64,000 nucleotides of DNA from Pontederia crassipes (taxonomy: Eukaryota; Streptophyta; Magnoliopsida; Commelinales; Pontederiaceae): contig CM060190.1 of NCBI GenBank assembly GCA_030549335.1, forward strand, positions 68,648,118 to 68,712,117, in the 5' to 3' direction. Position 1 is the first letter of the stretch, and each line of letters begins with the position of its first letter. Shown piece after piece: positions 1 through 13,408 of the stretch. Below the pieces are notes generated by a model. The model searched no databases. It saw nothing but the letters and a program-made list of their open reading frames with translations, and was not told the origin of the DNA. The position numbers were made by a program, and so were the translations under genes.

Positions 1-787
1 ATGGATCAACGGCCGCGCTCTCAAAGAATCTGGCTTTGTTGTCGTCTCCGCCAGCGGCGGACTCGAAGCGGAACAGCACCTCCTCCTGGCCGACTTTGGT
101 GAAGTTGAACTTCGCGGGGTCGAAGGGCTGCAGGACGCGATCGACTCGGAATTCGGTGGGGCGCTTCTTCAGGTGCCGGCCCTCGTTCAACTGCGCTACA
201 AAGCCATGCACGCCAGGAATGACCTTGGTTTCGCACGCCGTCACGTCGTAACGGAACAAGCCGCGGATCATGCGATCCTCCCACTGCATAGAAATCGTCG
301 TAATCAACGCCATTATACGTGGGAAAAGATGAAAAAATATCATTTTCTGATGGTTAGACTTCGGAATACCTGGCCAAGCATCAGTGTGTTGAGGAAAAAG
401 TCGGACGGTAGCTCATCGTCGCCGGCGGGGGAGGAAATCTTCGCCCTAGCGTCGTTCTTGAGGGCGTAAAGAGGAAGTTTGGAGACTGCGAAATACGTAA
501 AGAGAAAACAACTTATTACCCTGCATCTCGATGCTTTCAAAAAGATCAAAATGTAAGCTTGGGGAGAATCTCCCACGAATAGGCCATAAAAAATTAATCT
601 TTATGATGATTAGTCGTCAAAGACGAAACTTTGGATAGAAACATCGGGTCAAAATGGGATCCGAGCGTTACCACTTACCAGGCAAGCAACACTTCCCGAG
701 GCAGTTGCGGCCGCAGCCGAGGGCCTCGCCGGCGGCGTCCTCCTGGTAGTTGGAAAGTACGGTGGCAACCCTCTTAATGGTCAGCAT
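1..787 (-). CDS. VTC2: GDP-L-galactose phosphorylase (VTC2/GGP), 5' part, cut by window edge
   Basis: Enzyme of the Smirnoff-Wheeler ascorbate pathway: phosphorolysis of GDP-L-galactose to L-galactose-1-phosphate, regarded as the main control step; cytosol/nucleus. Three exons are visible: 679-787 (ATG at 787-785), 370-485, and 283 down to the window edge. They join in frame (109 + 116 nt, then TGG GAG) with GTAAGT and GTATTC donors and CAG acceptors. The peptide begins MLTIKRVATVLSNYQ, then GCGRNCLGKCCLP, then SKLPLYALKN, then WEDRMIRGLFRYDVTACETK, HLKKRPTEFRVDRVLQPFD and FNFTKVGQEE, all signatures of plant GGP as I know the family. About 169 of roughly 430-450 residues are present; the HIT-type catalytic histidines lie beyond the left edge. 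First-exon codons are GC-rich. The gene faces away from everything else in the window. Confidence 0.93.
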
Positions 788-1096
788 CTTCTTCGTCTCC
801 TTCGTGAGGCAAACAACAGTACGAAGCTAAGAAGTAATCTAATCTAGCCTACACTAATCGAATCTACAACAAGGGGCGGAGGCAGCCGCCACCGGCGAGG
901 AAGAGGAGATCGGACGGGCTTCCTCCTGCGGACGGAAGTGCGCCGCGACCACCGTGGGGCGCGGGGGAGCGGCTCTTGTCGAGGGCCGCGGCAGCGGCGG
1001 AGGCCCGGAGCCGGAGGGAATCCACTTGCGGCGGTTTGCGGTGGAGGAGGAGAAGGCGGTGGATGACCCACCGGCCGGCGCTAAGCTTAGCCGTGA
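788..1096 (-). promoter_or_regulatory. VTC2 5' leader with open upstream reading frames (candidate uORF)
   Basis: Plant GGP genes are known to carry a long leader with a conserved upstream ORF, started at a non-AUG (ACG) codon, that lowers translation when ascorbate is high. The leader here is GC-rich and two frames are open. Frame A, 854-1096, has no ATG; it ends at the TAG at 856-854 and contains an ACG at 955-953 followed by VVAAHFRPQEEARPISSSS. Frame B, 844-1071, starts with an ATG, encodes 75 aa and contains RAPRWSRRTSVRRRKPVRS. Both stop before the main ATG at 787. I cannot tell from memory which frame matches the conserved peptide; the ACG context favours frame A. Leader introns cannot be excluded. 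Confidence 0.5.
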
Positions 1097-1254
1097 TTAC
1101 CCAACTCGACGAGACCTGCGAGGATGGTTGAAATCGCTCTGTGCTCTTTATGCTCTGTTTCGTTGCTCTATTTTTGGTGGAGGAGAAGGGAGGGCAGGCG
1201 GGTGGCTTTTATTTTGGTTGGAGCGCAGGGATGAGTGGCGGTAACGATATGAAG

Positions 1255-1256
<2 letters not shown>

Positions 1257-1318
<62 letters not shown>
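1257..1318. repeat. (TC)n microsatellite upstream of VTC2
   Basis: About 31 perfect TC units, which read as (GA)n on the VTC2 coding strand, roughly 470-530 bp upstream of its start codon. Apparent Ser-Leu and Arg-Glu reading frames here are only translations of the repeat. Confidence 0.97.
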
Positions 1319-1321
<3 letters not shown>

Positions 1322-1525
1322 GGCACCATCTCACACATTTGTTTATTGTTTTTATTAGTTTGTGCATCTGTACTAGATACATTAGAGTTGTTCATTTCTA
1401 TCCTTATTTACATATAAATACATTTAATTACAGGGTGTGCTCTTTTCATTTTGTTCCTAATTTTAACATATCATTTATTTTAAAAGTATTGTGCTATTAA
1501 AATAGACCTTAATAAATTCTAATAG

Positions 1526-1560
<35 letters not shown>

Positions 1561-4500
1561 GGCAGTGGTAGCAGTACAATTGTACATCCATATCTAAAGG
1601 AAAAATACCAAAAGGCATGGTCATTTGCAGGCCTACCACATTCTTCTCCCCCCTCACAAAACAACAATAATTGAAAGGACAAGAAACATGACCAAGACCA
1701 ACATGTGGTGGTGGTGGTGGTGGGAGCATCCAAAGGAAGCCAATAGGCAAGTGAGATGTGGTGCACATGCACTTGCCCAATTCTTAATTTATTACCGTTT
1801 AATTGATCAAACGAAATTATTTTTTAGAAAAAAAATTATAAATTTCGAGTTTCGAAAGTCATCATTTTATCTTAATTATAATCACTTCATCACATCCTCG
1901 GAAATGAACAAAAAATAATATTATAAAATGGCCCATTTTTTTCTTCATACGATCAGGAAAACAAAATTGTCCACAACTGTTGGCAATTTGCATGTGTGGG
2001 GGGAATCTAACATAGAATTTAATATTTATTTTTGCTATATACGGTAACATCCAACGCTCTCGGAGTGACGTCATGGTTGTAAATACAAATTTTTTTCCTA
2101 TTGAAATGTTGAAATTATTTATTCTAGACCAATTTTGTTTACTAGATCCGAAAAATCCTGTCCCTAAAAAAAATTAAAAATTGGAATAGATTTTAGAATA
2201 TTTTTTTTATAAATCAAAATTGATTTGCTTGAACTATAACCCACACGAAAAATCATGGAATCACAAAAACATTGTTTTCATATTAATTCATATTACCATT
2301 TTATATTTTTCCTATAATAGGCTTGTATATTTTAGTCATAACATTTTGGAACAATTATTTGATGTATTTTAAATTCTAGTGTTATCTTTTATATTTACTT
2401 GTAATGTGAAAAATATTTATATTCAAATTTATTTTATTATTTGAAATGTCAAAATATTATTATGTTAAAGTGGAGGCATGCATGAAAAAAAATCGTTTCG
2501 ACAAAGGATGATTCTTTAATTTTCTAAATATTTATAGGATAATTTATAATTTTTTAATTAATTCAAAAAATGTCGGGTGTTCTTTTGGATAAAAAAATTG
2601 ATCCAATCCATGCCATTTTTACCACTAATATTTTCGGATGAAATCTAGAACAAAAAAATATTTGAAAAAGTGAACTCAAGACCCTATATATGAAAAAAAA
2701 ATCATTTTCTAATTAAGCACCCTAATTTTCTTTGATAACCATGGAAGCGGGTCAATTTTTCAACTCTGTTGTAAAGTCAATTTATCATTAAATTCAATTA
2801 ATTCAATAAAGTCATCTCGAGTCGCATTCTGATGGTATCAAATGAGATTCCAAAAAAAATTTTTACTTTCACAAAAATTTAAACTCGATAATTTATTTAA
2901 ACAATAAGAAGTCGCACACCACCTATTGTTTTTATAAAAGATAAGATACCCAATATAAACATAAAAAATCGTTTTCCAACTAATGGATCTTTTGAAATTG
3001 ATAATGAGAGATCACTTAAAGTAAATATTTGTTTTATTCTAAATCAAGATTATAAATAACTTAAAAATAGAGATGAGTGCCATCTTAAAAGAAGCAAACT
3101 TCGGATTCGATGAACTTTATCTAAAATCATGAAGATGCATTACAAAACGTGACATAAAAAATTTGAGCATTTTCTATCAGAAAAAAATGGTTTTATATTT
3201 CCTTTTTCCCTTTAAAAAATGGCGTGTTTCTAGGAAAAGAAAGCAACTAAATGTGGAGCTGAATTGTCAATTTAAGGATGCTATAACTTTCTTGTTGTTT
3301 TGTTCAAGTGGATAAAACATGTGTTTTGATTTAAACACCCTCCAACAATTAGCTTGTAAATAATGTTTATAATAATATACCCGGAAAATTAGCTAACCCG
3401 TTGCTCTTTCTTTTTATAATATATAATATAATATAACACCAAGTCCCATTAATGGATATGCTTTTTTTTTCAATGATAATGACTAAGCTTACATTGTTTC
3501 AAAGACGAGTCAAAATTGTGCCTTAGACATATTTTTATTTATATTGTGTTATCTATGAATTTAGTTTTCCGTGTCAAATTTTCTATCCTTGATGTGGGAG
3601 TAATACAATTATTAATGGAAACATCAGCATCGGGAGGAAATTATTATTTTTTAGATTTGCTTAGTTAGGACATGTTACAAATTATTATAGTGCGTACATT
3701 ATGGTCTCCATGATTTTACATTATTTATAATATAGTACAATCACTCTCTAGAGAATTCCAAATGACATATGCTCAGGTTTCATGTTTATGATAATCATGT
3801 TCAAAATATTGAAATTTGGCAATGTTTTTTTACAATATCATACGAACCAAAGATGAAAGAAAAAAAAATAGTGTACAACATTTTGGAGTTTGATAACATT
3901 TACAAAATAAGGGATGAGCATGTTATCAAGTATAATCAAATGTGTACTTCGAAAGGATATAACTTAATCAGAAATAATATGACAACCGAGAATACATATA
4001 TACAATCTACCTTCAGAACACCTTAAACTGTGAAAAAATGAAACGTTGAGCGCACTTGAATCATGGTCCACTAATTAATGGTTCAAATTAAGAATGTTTT
4101 AATCTCAATATTTAAATAAGTTATTTATTTGAATTGTTAATTAATGGATTAACGATTTAGATATAAGATAAGCACGAAAGTGGCATTGGATCTTCATTTA
4201 TTTGGCCCGTCCTGACGATGTAGTTACATATTTTTACTATTGTACAAAAATAAAATTATTTTGTTCTGTTGTATATGGTGATCAATAAATTTCTTTTTTT
4301 TTTAATTTCTTTCCTACCCCCTAAAAAATAGAGAGATATCCCCATTAATTGATTTATTTTTTCCCTTCTTTGGAGGTGGCAATAATTTTTCTTATTTAAC
4401 TTTTGCATAATTGCGTGTGATATATGAATTTTGTTTTTTTTTCTCGCGGGATAGAAGTTAATAATATTTCGTATGTTACATTTTTTAGAGTTAACTCATA

Positions 4501-5220
4501 CGTTATATCTTCATTATCAGATCAACAAAATTACGTACGCCGTGTTTTGCGACTATTTCATCTTGAAGAAACTAATAAATAAATAATAAAAAAGCAAGTT
4601 AGTCCGAATTTGAGTTTCGAGTTATTAATTTGATTATAGAAATCTCTAATTTAACCATATTTTATTTGATTTGTTTTCCGCCCCTACATTTTGTGATATC
4701 TTAATTCGGCGATTCTAGTGAATCATTTTTAGTATTCCAATCAAGAATTTATTGTTTTTTAAGTTCGATCACACAATCTTTCATCACCACAAAAAGAATA
4801 TTTTTTTAATAAAAAAACATATATAAATGCAATGAAAACAACTTAGCATAATTATTGTGTAGCTCATAATTAAGTCGGCATTAAATGTCTCATCCATGCC
4901 ATTAAATTCTTCACCGTTTCGGTGGCAACGAGCTGCACCACTAAAAATAAAAATCAGGAATTAGTTTCTTCCGGGCATTTCTTTCTTCGAATTGGCCCTG
5001 TCACGATGCTGTCGTGTGTATAAAATAATGATTACTACATTAATGATTCAACGAACGGCTACTAACTTTAGTTAAATCGCTTTCATTATGGCTGCTGATT
5101 AATTAATGTTATAGTTTAATTACTTTGGAAAAAAAAGCAACACATCGCTCTTCTAATTAAACAAAAAAGAAAGAAAGAAAAGTATTTGCGAAAGGCGAGC
5201 TTAGAACATATTTTTTTAGG
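1319..5220. other. AT-rich intergenic DNA between VTC2 and ADH1 (left part)
   Basis: About 3.9 kb of very AT-rich sequence with no convincing gene. It holds a (TTA)n run at 1527-1560 and a (GGT)n run near 1705-1723. Open frames here are short, low-complexity and lack family motifs. Confidence 0.75.
1527..1560. repeat. (TTA)n microsatellite
   Basis: Eleven perfect TTA units in AT-rich spacer. Confidence 0.95.
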
Positions 5221-5687
5221 ATTATTTTCTTTAATCACTCTTAAATTATCACGATTTTTCGAATATTCTTCCATCCAATTCCGTCAACTTTTCAATTATT
5301 TTTTTATTTTTCACATTTATAAAAAGTTCATTATATACCTACTACAAGTGTTAATTTATTTTTATTTAAAATAATATATAATAAAAAATAATTAATAAAA
5401 AAAGTCATAGCCGGAGCAAGTGGAGGGAGGGGGGCGCCATCCTCTTTTATTTTAATTATTTTTTATTATATATTATTTTAAGAAAAAATAAACTAATATT
5501 TGAAATAGGAGTATAATAAACTTTTCACAAATGTGAAAAATAAAAAATAACCGAGAAATTAATAGAATTTGACGAAATGTTCAAATTAAAAAAATTCGTG
5601 ATAATTTAAGGACTCAAAAAATTAAGTTCATAATTTTGAATTAGATCTGAAAAATTATGATAGTTTAAGGATGATTAGAGAAAATAA
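5221..5687. mobile_element. Foldback/long-TIR MITE, copy 1
   Basis: The left end begins ATTATTTTCTTTAATCACTC and the right end is its imperfect inverse, closing with GAGAAAATAA. Inside, both arms carry the AAATTATCACGA motif and its inverse, and TTTTTCACATTTRTRAAAAG. The element at 19097-19612 has the same end design, so the two are one family. There is no coding capacity, which fits a non-autonomous DNA transposon, perhaps Mutator-like because of the long TIRs. No clean target duplication could be read. Confidence 0.6.
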
Positions 5688-5742
5688 CATTTTTATTACT
5701 ATAATAAGTAAGGGCTCATCCAATAATAAAAAAAATAAAAAT

Positions 5743-5990
<248 letters not shown>

Positions 5991-6780
5991 CTCTATCTTC
6001 TCATTTCATTTTTCTTTTCAAAATTTCTTATTTCTGAAATTTATTTTAATTATCCTATAACTAATTTTAATGAGAAATCGATTACTCGTTAGAGCGAATA
6101 TGTTGTTATATTAAAATAATTAAGGACTTCTAATTAATAAATTTTATTTATAAAAAATAGTTTCATTAATGTTCGCCAAGCTGGTGGATAATTCTGCCCA
6201 AAAGAAAGATGATGATTTGAATAATAGATGGGTGGCCTCTTTGGCAGGCGACCTGATTAGTTTTGGAAGGAGAAATAAAACAAAATAAATATAACGCCCA
6301 ACTATTAAATTAACTTGTTTTTAAGTCAAGGGCCCAAAATTGACTTGGGCCTTCTTGCACGGCGTTATTTCATTCTTTTGGGCAGTGTCTCCCAGCCTTG
6401 ATTCTAACGTGAAGCAAATTTTAAAATTACAGGGCACGCACGCATTATTTATCATGATTTAAGAATTCTCTGTGGCAAATTCTTGTTATTGACATTGCCA
6501 TGAAAATATGACATAAGTTCACTTAATATATTTAACATGGATAATTAATAAGTGCTCATAATCATCCTGCACTCCTTTTGGTATATATATATATATATAT
6601 ATATGCATAAGAGCATAAAATATACAGTTTGAAATAGTTTTTAAGCAGCAGAAGCAGATTTCTCATATCAAGAAAGAAACTGTAAAGTACAGGAGACACC
6701 AAAAAAACCCTTGTCGAACTCTAAACTGCCATCTGGCCACCTCACCCTTTTATTTCAGTATAATATAAAAACCTACATTC
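5991..6780. other. AT-rich spacer downstream of ADH1
   Basis: No gene seen. It holds a (TA)n run at 6582-6604. The part closest to ADH1 should contain the ADH1 3' UTR and polyadenylation region. Confidence 0.6.
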
Positions 6781-6863
6781 TATGACAAAGAACACAACGA
6801 GCAACAGCAGTTTCTCTTTTCCCATTGGAGAAGGCTTCCAGATTTCCAGCGATCAGCAGCTTC

Positions 6864-9401
<2,538 letters not shown>

Positions 9402-9522
9402 TTCTCCCGTCAACTCAACTCTCTTTCTCTCTCTCTCTCTCTCACTCAAAACTCTACAACAAACTCGCTTAGATCCTGAATCGAAGAATGATTTGCGATT
9501 CTCAAGCAAGCTCTGACAGAGG

Positions 9523-9532
9523 CTATATATAG
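9523..9532 (-). promoter_or_regulatory. TATA box of ADH1
   Basis: CTATATATAG lies on the gene strand about 122-131 bp upstream of the ADH1 start codon, the usual position for a leader of about 90-100 nt. A short (CT)n run at 9423-9443 lies in the leader. Confidence 0.8.
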
Positions 9533-9590
9533 CATTCAACCGTAGGAACATATCATGTACACTTCTCTACCGGATTCGCCCAACCCGCCC

Positions 9591-9660
9591 AAACCATCAT
9601 ACCGGAGGCGCTCTCGGATTAAAACCACTAACCTCTAAATCATACACCCCATGGTGGTTT
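9591..9660. promoter_or_regulatory. Cluster of AAACCA anaerobic-response-like motifs
   Basis: AAACCA occurs at 9591-9596 and 9622-9627 (plus) and as TGGTTT at 9655-9660 (AAACCA on the ADH1 strand), all within 130 bp upstream of the TATA box. This hexamer is the core of the anaerobic response element known from grass ADH1 promoters. Presence is seen; function is inferred. Confidence 0.5.
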
Positions 9661-9699
9661 CATGGCCATCCGGAATTTTAAGTCTTCTTTTTTTTTTTT

Positions 9700-10743
9700 G
9701 TTTTCTTTATGACCTTTGTGATTTGTTTATAATCCAAAAGGGTTCATCCTGTGGCTGTGAGGTTATGCATGACGTAATAAGTCAAAAAAAAATCTTAGGG
9801 GCTGTGCAGATGTCGCTATAATTAAAACGAATAATAATACGTGTGCTTACGTTGATTAACTTGGGTTGTCATTGGTGTTCGTCATCATACGCATGAAAAA
9901 TATTATTAAGAAAATAAAATTGGTGTTTAAGAATTAACATGATCTTGATTCAATAGAGAATATTCTTTTAACAAAAAGTTTCTATTAGCATGATACACAC
10001 GAAAAATCATAAATTATCTCAGTTACAAAGCAAACTATTAGCATTTAATCAAATCCACAGTTCTTAATCGGCCTGTGGGTTTCCAAGCTGGTTTTGTCCT
10101 TTAGCTAGTGTTGGTGCATGCAACATGCTAATTTTTTTTTTTTTCTAAACACTGCGTGCATGAACTATTTGAATATTGTCTGCTACGCACACGTATATTA
10201 TCATCAATTAATTAATCGATTAATTGTCAAGTTTCATAGATATTTTCTGGTCAAAGAGGGCTACGTGGAACTTATGGGTAGATAGGACACCCACTTGGGG
10301 TCATGAATCTAGTAATTTAATAGTGCCGAGTGCTCAAATCATGTGCCTAAACCTTGGACTCATGTTGGCCAGTGTTTGATTTTATGACATTGGATGATTG
10401 GAGAGCTCCACTGACGGTTCCCTTTCTTTTCATGTGTTTACATGTTTCTACAATGTCTTGAGGGTCAACATAATGATGTTAAAATCCTCTGTTCTTAGTT
10501 TATCATTTAGAATTAATTAATCGTAATTTATTAAATGACGATATAATTCAGACTTAATGAACGAGGATCAGTAGATTTATATCACGATGGGAAGTAATAT
10601 AAAACTTAAAGTTGTCGATTTGAAATTTTAAAAAATTGCAAAAAAAAAATGTTTTCATTAGTTGTTGAACTCCTATTGTTTTCCTTATTTTTTCATTATT
10701 TAGGCTGACAGCACTTTAATGATATAATTTTATTCGGCAACAT
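9700..10743. other. AT-rich spacer upstream of ADH1
   Basis: No gene or recognisable element. Distal ADH1 regulatory sequence could lie here. Confidence 0.6.
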
Positions 10744-10746
10744 TTA

Positions 10747-11295
10747 GGATCGTTTGACGTATTATCAATTTAATTAATCAGTAATTTAGATCATCACTTA
10801 AATAATTTATCACTATTTAAATTATCAATAATATTACATTATAATGTTTGATAAGTATTGATAATATAAATAGTAGTCAAAACATATAGAGGAAAAATAT
10901 TAAAATATTCATATTTTTTTTCTGATTTTAATAATATATTATTATAAATAAATAAATAAAAAAATAAAAAAGTGAATATATAAAAAATGAGACAAATTTA
11001 GAGTTATTTGTAAAAGATTTCAAATAATAAAGAAGATGAAATTTAATGATATATATTTTTATAATAAAAATTTAATTGAATGAATATTTTCGTCAATATT
11101 CATTCCAAGTGTAATCAGGAAAATCACCTCACTTGTCTGCTTTGTAGATTACTAACGAGGTGATAATCAAAATTATCAGAATAATTAAAATTATCGATAA
11201 TCAATGATAGCCAAACGACATAACGTAATGGATCCTAAAAATTTTAAATAAAATAACTGATAATTTATCTAAATTATCTGGTACCAAATGGGCCC
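10747..11295. mobile_element. PIF/Harbinger-like (Tourist-type) MITE, copy 1
   Basis: A 549-bp AT-rich element is bounded by TTA on both sides (10744-10746 and 11296-11298). The left end reads GGATCGTTTGACGTATTATC and the right end read inward is GGGCCCATTTGGTACCAGAT, so the terminal repeats are imperfect. Interior runs of AATTATC/GATAATT lie near both ends. No coding capacity. The second copy starts 545 bp downstream. Confidence 0.72.
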
Positions 11296-11839
11296 TTAAT
11301 GTTAAATTCACCTTCACAGAAGAGCACCATTGAACACATATGGATCGTCAATCTACTGATCAACTATTCAAATAAAATATAATTAAATTTCATTATTTAA
11401 ATATATTATTTATTAGTTGATCAATAATCGAGAAGCGTTCAATATTTCTCTAATTTAAAACATAGGATGCGGTAAATTAAATCCTAAAAATTTACCCCTT
11501 GTGAAATTACATTTTTTTTTCTCTTTACATAAGAAAAGATAAATAATTCTCGCTAAAATTTAGATTCGAAATATCTCGATTAGCTCCGTTGCATCCTGCC
11601 ATTCATTCGTAGGTCAGATTTTGATTTAAGGGAAGTAGGCGTTGACGATTATTTTTTATCATTTGGGGAATGAATTAGTCGAAATGGTATTCTCTTCGTG
11701 CGCCGTTGTTTTTGGTGCTTGCGGACGAGAGATGTTGGTGCCATGTATGTGATCGCCGAGCACAAATGAAAGATTCGGTACGCAATCCAGAGGATGCTTC
11801 CGCTAGATTTATTAGATCCCATACAATCTATAACTTTTA

Positions 11840-12370
11840 GGAATCATTTGAAGCGTTACCAATTTAATTAAGATAAATTATCAATTATTTAAATTATCGA
11901 TAATATTACGTTACAATATTTAGTAAGTACTAATAATATAAATAATCATCAAAACATAAAGTGAGAAAATTATCAAAATGTCCTAAAAATTATTTCAAAA
12001 TTTAATAACATATTATTATAAATAAAGAAAAAAATAAAAAAAAATATAATTATGAGATAAATTTAAGAGATATTTGTAAAAGACTCCAAATAATAAAAAA
12101 GATGAAGTTGAATGATATTTATTTATTGATAAAAATTTTAAAATAGAAATTTTAATTGAATTAATATTTTTATCAAAATATAATCTTATCAATTGATAAT
12201 TTGAAAAGTCGCAATCCTTGTCTGCTATTTAAATTATCAGTAAAATGATAATCAAAATTATCAAATAATTAAAATTATCGGTAATGAGTCATCATGAATA
12301 AAATAATATGATAGACCTTAAAAATTTTAAATAAAATAATCTTATAGATTATCTCATATCAAACGAGCCA
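11840..12370. mobile_element. PIF/Harbinger-like (Tourist-type) MITE, copy 2
   Basis: A 531-bp element in the same orientation as the copy at 10747, flanked by TTA at 11837-11839 and 12371-12373. It begins GGAATCATTTGAAGCGTTAC and its right end read inward is TGGCTCGTTTGATATGAGAT. The internal order of motifs matches copy 1 (AATTTAATTA, TAATATTACRTTA, ATAATATAAATA, CAAAACATA), with many substitutions. Confidence 0.7.
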
Positions 12371-12787
12371 TTAAGGCATCTCCTGATTACCCATGGGAAC
12401 AGAACAAAGCTGCCTTGACTGAAAAACTCTCGTTTTCAATGCCAAAAGTTATCTCTTCATGCACGTCTACAAGGTCCCGGTGCATGGGAAATCCACGCAT
12501 CAGCTTGCAATCGTGAGGGGATCATGCCAGTCCATTTCTGGATCTTGCGAATATTATATATACATGGGTAAAAGAATCTCAACATAAATGTTAAGGACAT
12601 ATACAGGTCTGATTTGATCTACTAATAAGTAGGTGAAATCACCAAGAACAAATCTTATCTGCTAATACATGCTACAATTACAAATAAATAAAAAATATGA
12701 AGAATGCAATACAGAAGAAAAAAAAAGTTTACTGAATTATCAAAATGTACATTATAGCTGCTAATTTCAGGCCGGCTATGTGCATCG

Positions 12788-13012
12788 GTGAAACAGATAT
12801 AATACAACAACAACAACAAAGCCTTATCCCACTAGGTGGGGTCGACTACATGAATCATACGACGCCATTCCGCTCTAATATTCGTTGATCCATGTTCATA
12901 AGATTCGACATGATTTTATGTTGGCTGTCGGGGCCTAACACAACCCTCCTCCTTTATCCGGGCTTGGGACCGGCTATAAAATATAGGCGGAGTTGTGAAA
13001 CAGATATAATAC
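12788..13012 (-). mobile_element. SINE-like insertion with 18-bp target site duplication
   Basis: The sequence GTGAAACAGATATAATAC is present at 12788-12805 and again at 12995-13012, framing an element of about 190 bp. Read on the minus strand it starts near AACTCCGCC, passes GCCGGTCCCAAGCCCGG and GAGGAGGGTTGTGTTAGG, and ends in CCACCTAGTGGGATAAGGC followed by (TTG)n. The last 70 bp or so are nearly the same as the 3' end of the RTE-type LINE at 17966-18866, so it was probably mobilised by such a LINE. It could instead be an internally deleted LINE copy. It sits just downstream of the Ulp1-like protease gene. Confidence 0.8.
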
Positions 13013-13408
13013 TATACAAAATTTCAGAGCTCGTGCAAACAAGCTATATCTAAGTATTTATCTTCTTTTTTTTTTACACACAAACCAGAGTTTATACAAG
13101 TTGAGTTATCGGTAGCCAAGAAAAGATAACCCCAAATTGTGAGCCAGTTTACTGCATCATCCAAAATTTACTAACTAATCAGCGTCCAGTTTCTATTACA
13201 CTCTCTCAATAGGTACAGAGGACTGATACTGGCAATAACAAAAAGTTATATGCATAGCTTTACAGCAAATTAACCATAGGAAAAGGCTTCTACTTGTCCA
13301 CCCCCAATGTCGAGATCATCACTAGCCACTCAAAGCTGATGTCATGCAGCAACATAAAGGAAGTGACTGCTAATAGCATTAAGTCAGCTCCATACACACA
13401 TTAGCTCG

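Noticed and set aside
1141-1500. Frames across the (TC)n run (Ser-Leu or Arg-Glu repeats)
   Set aside because: Low-complexity translation of a dinucleotide repeat; no start context or domain.
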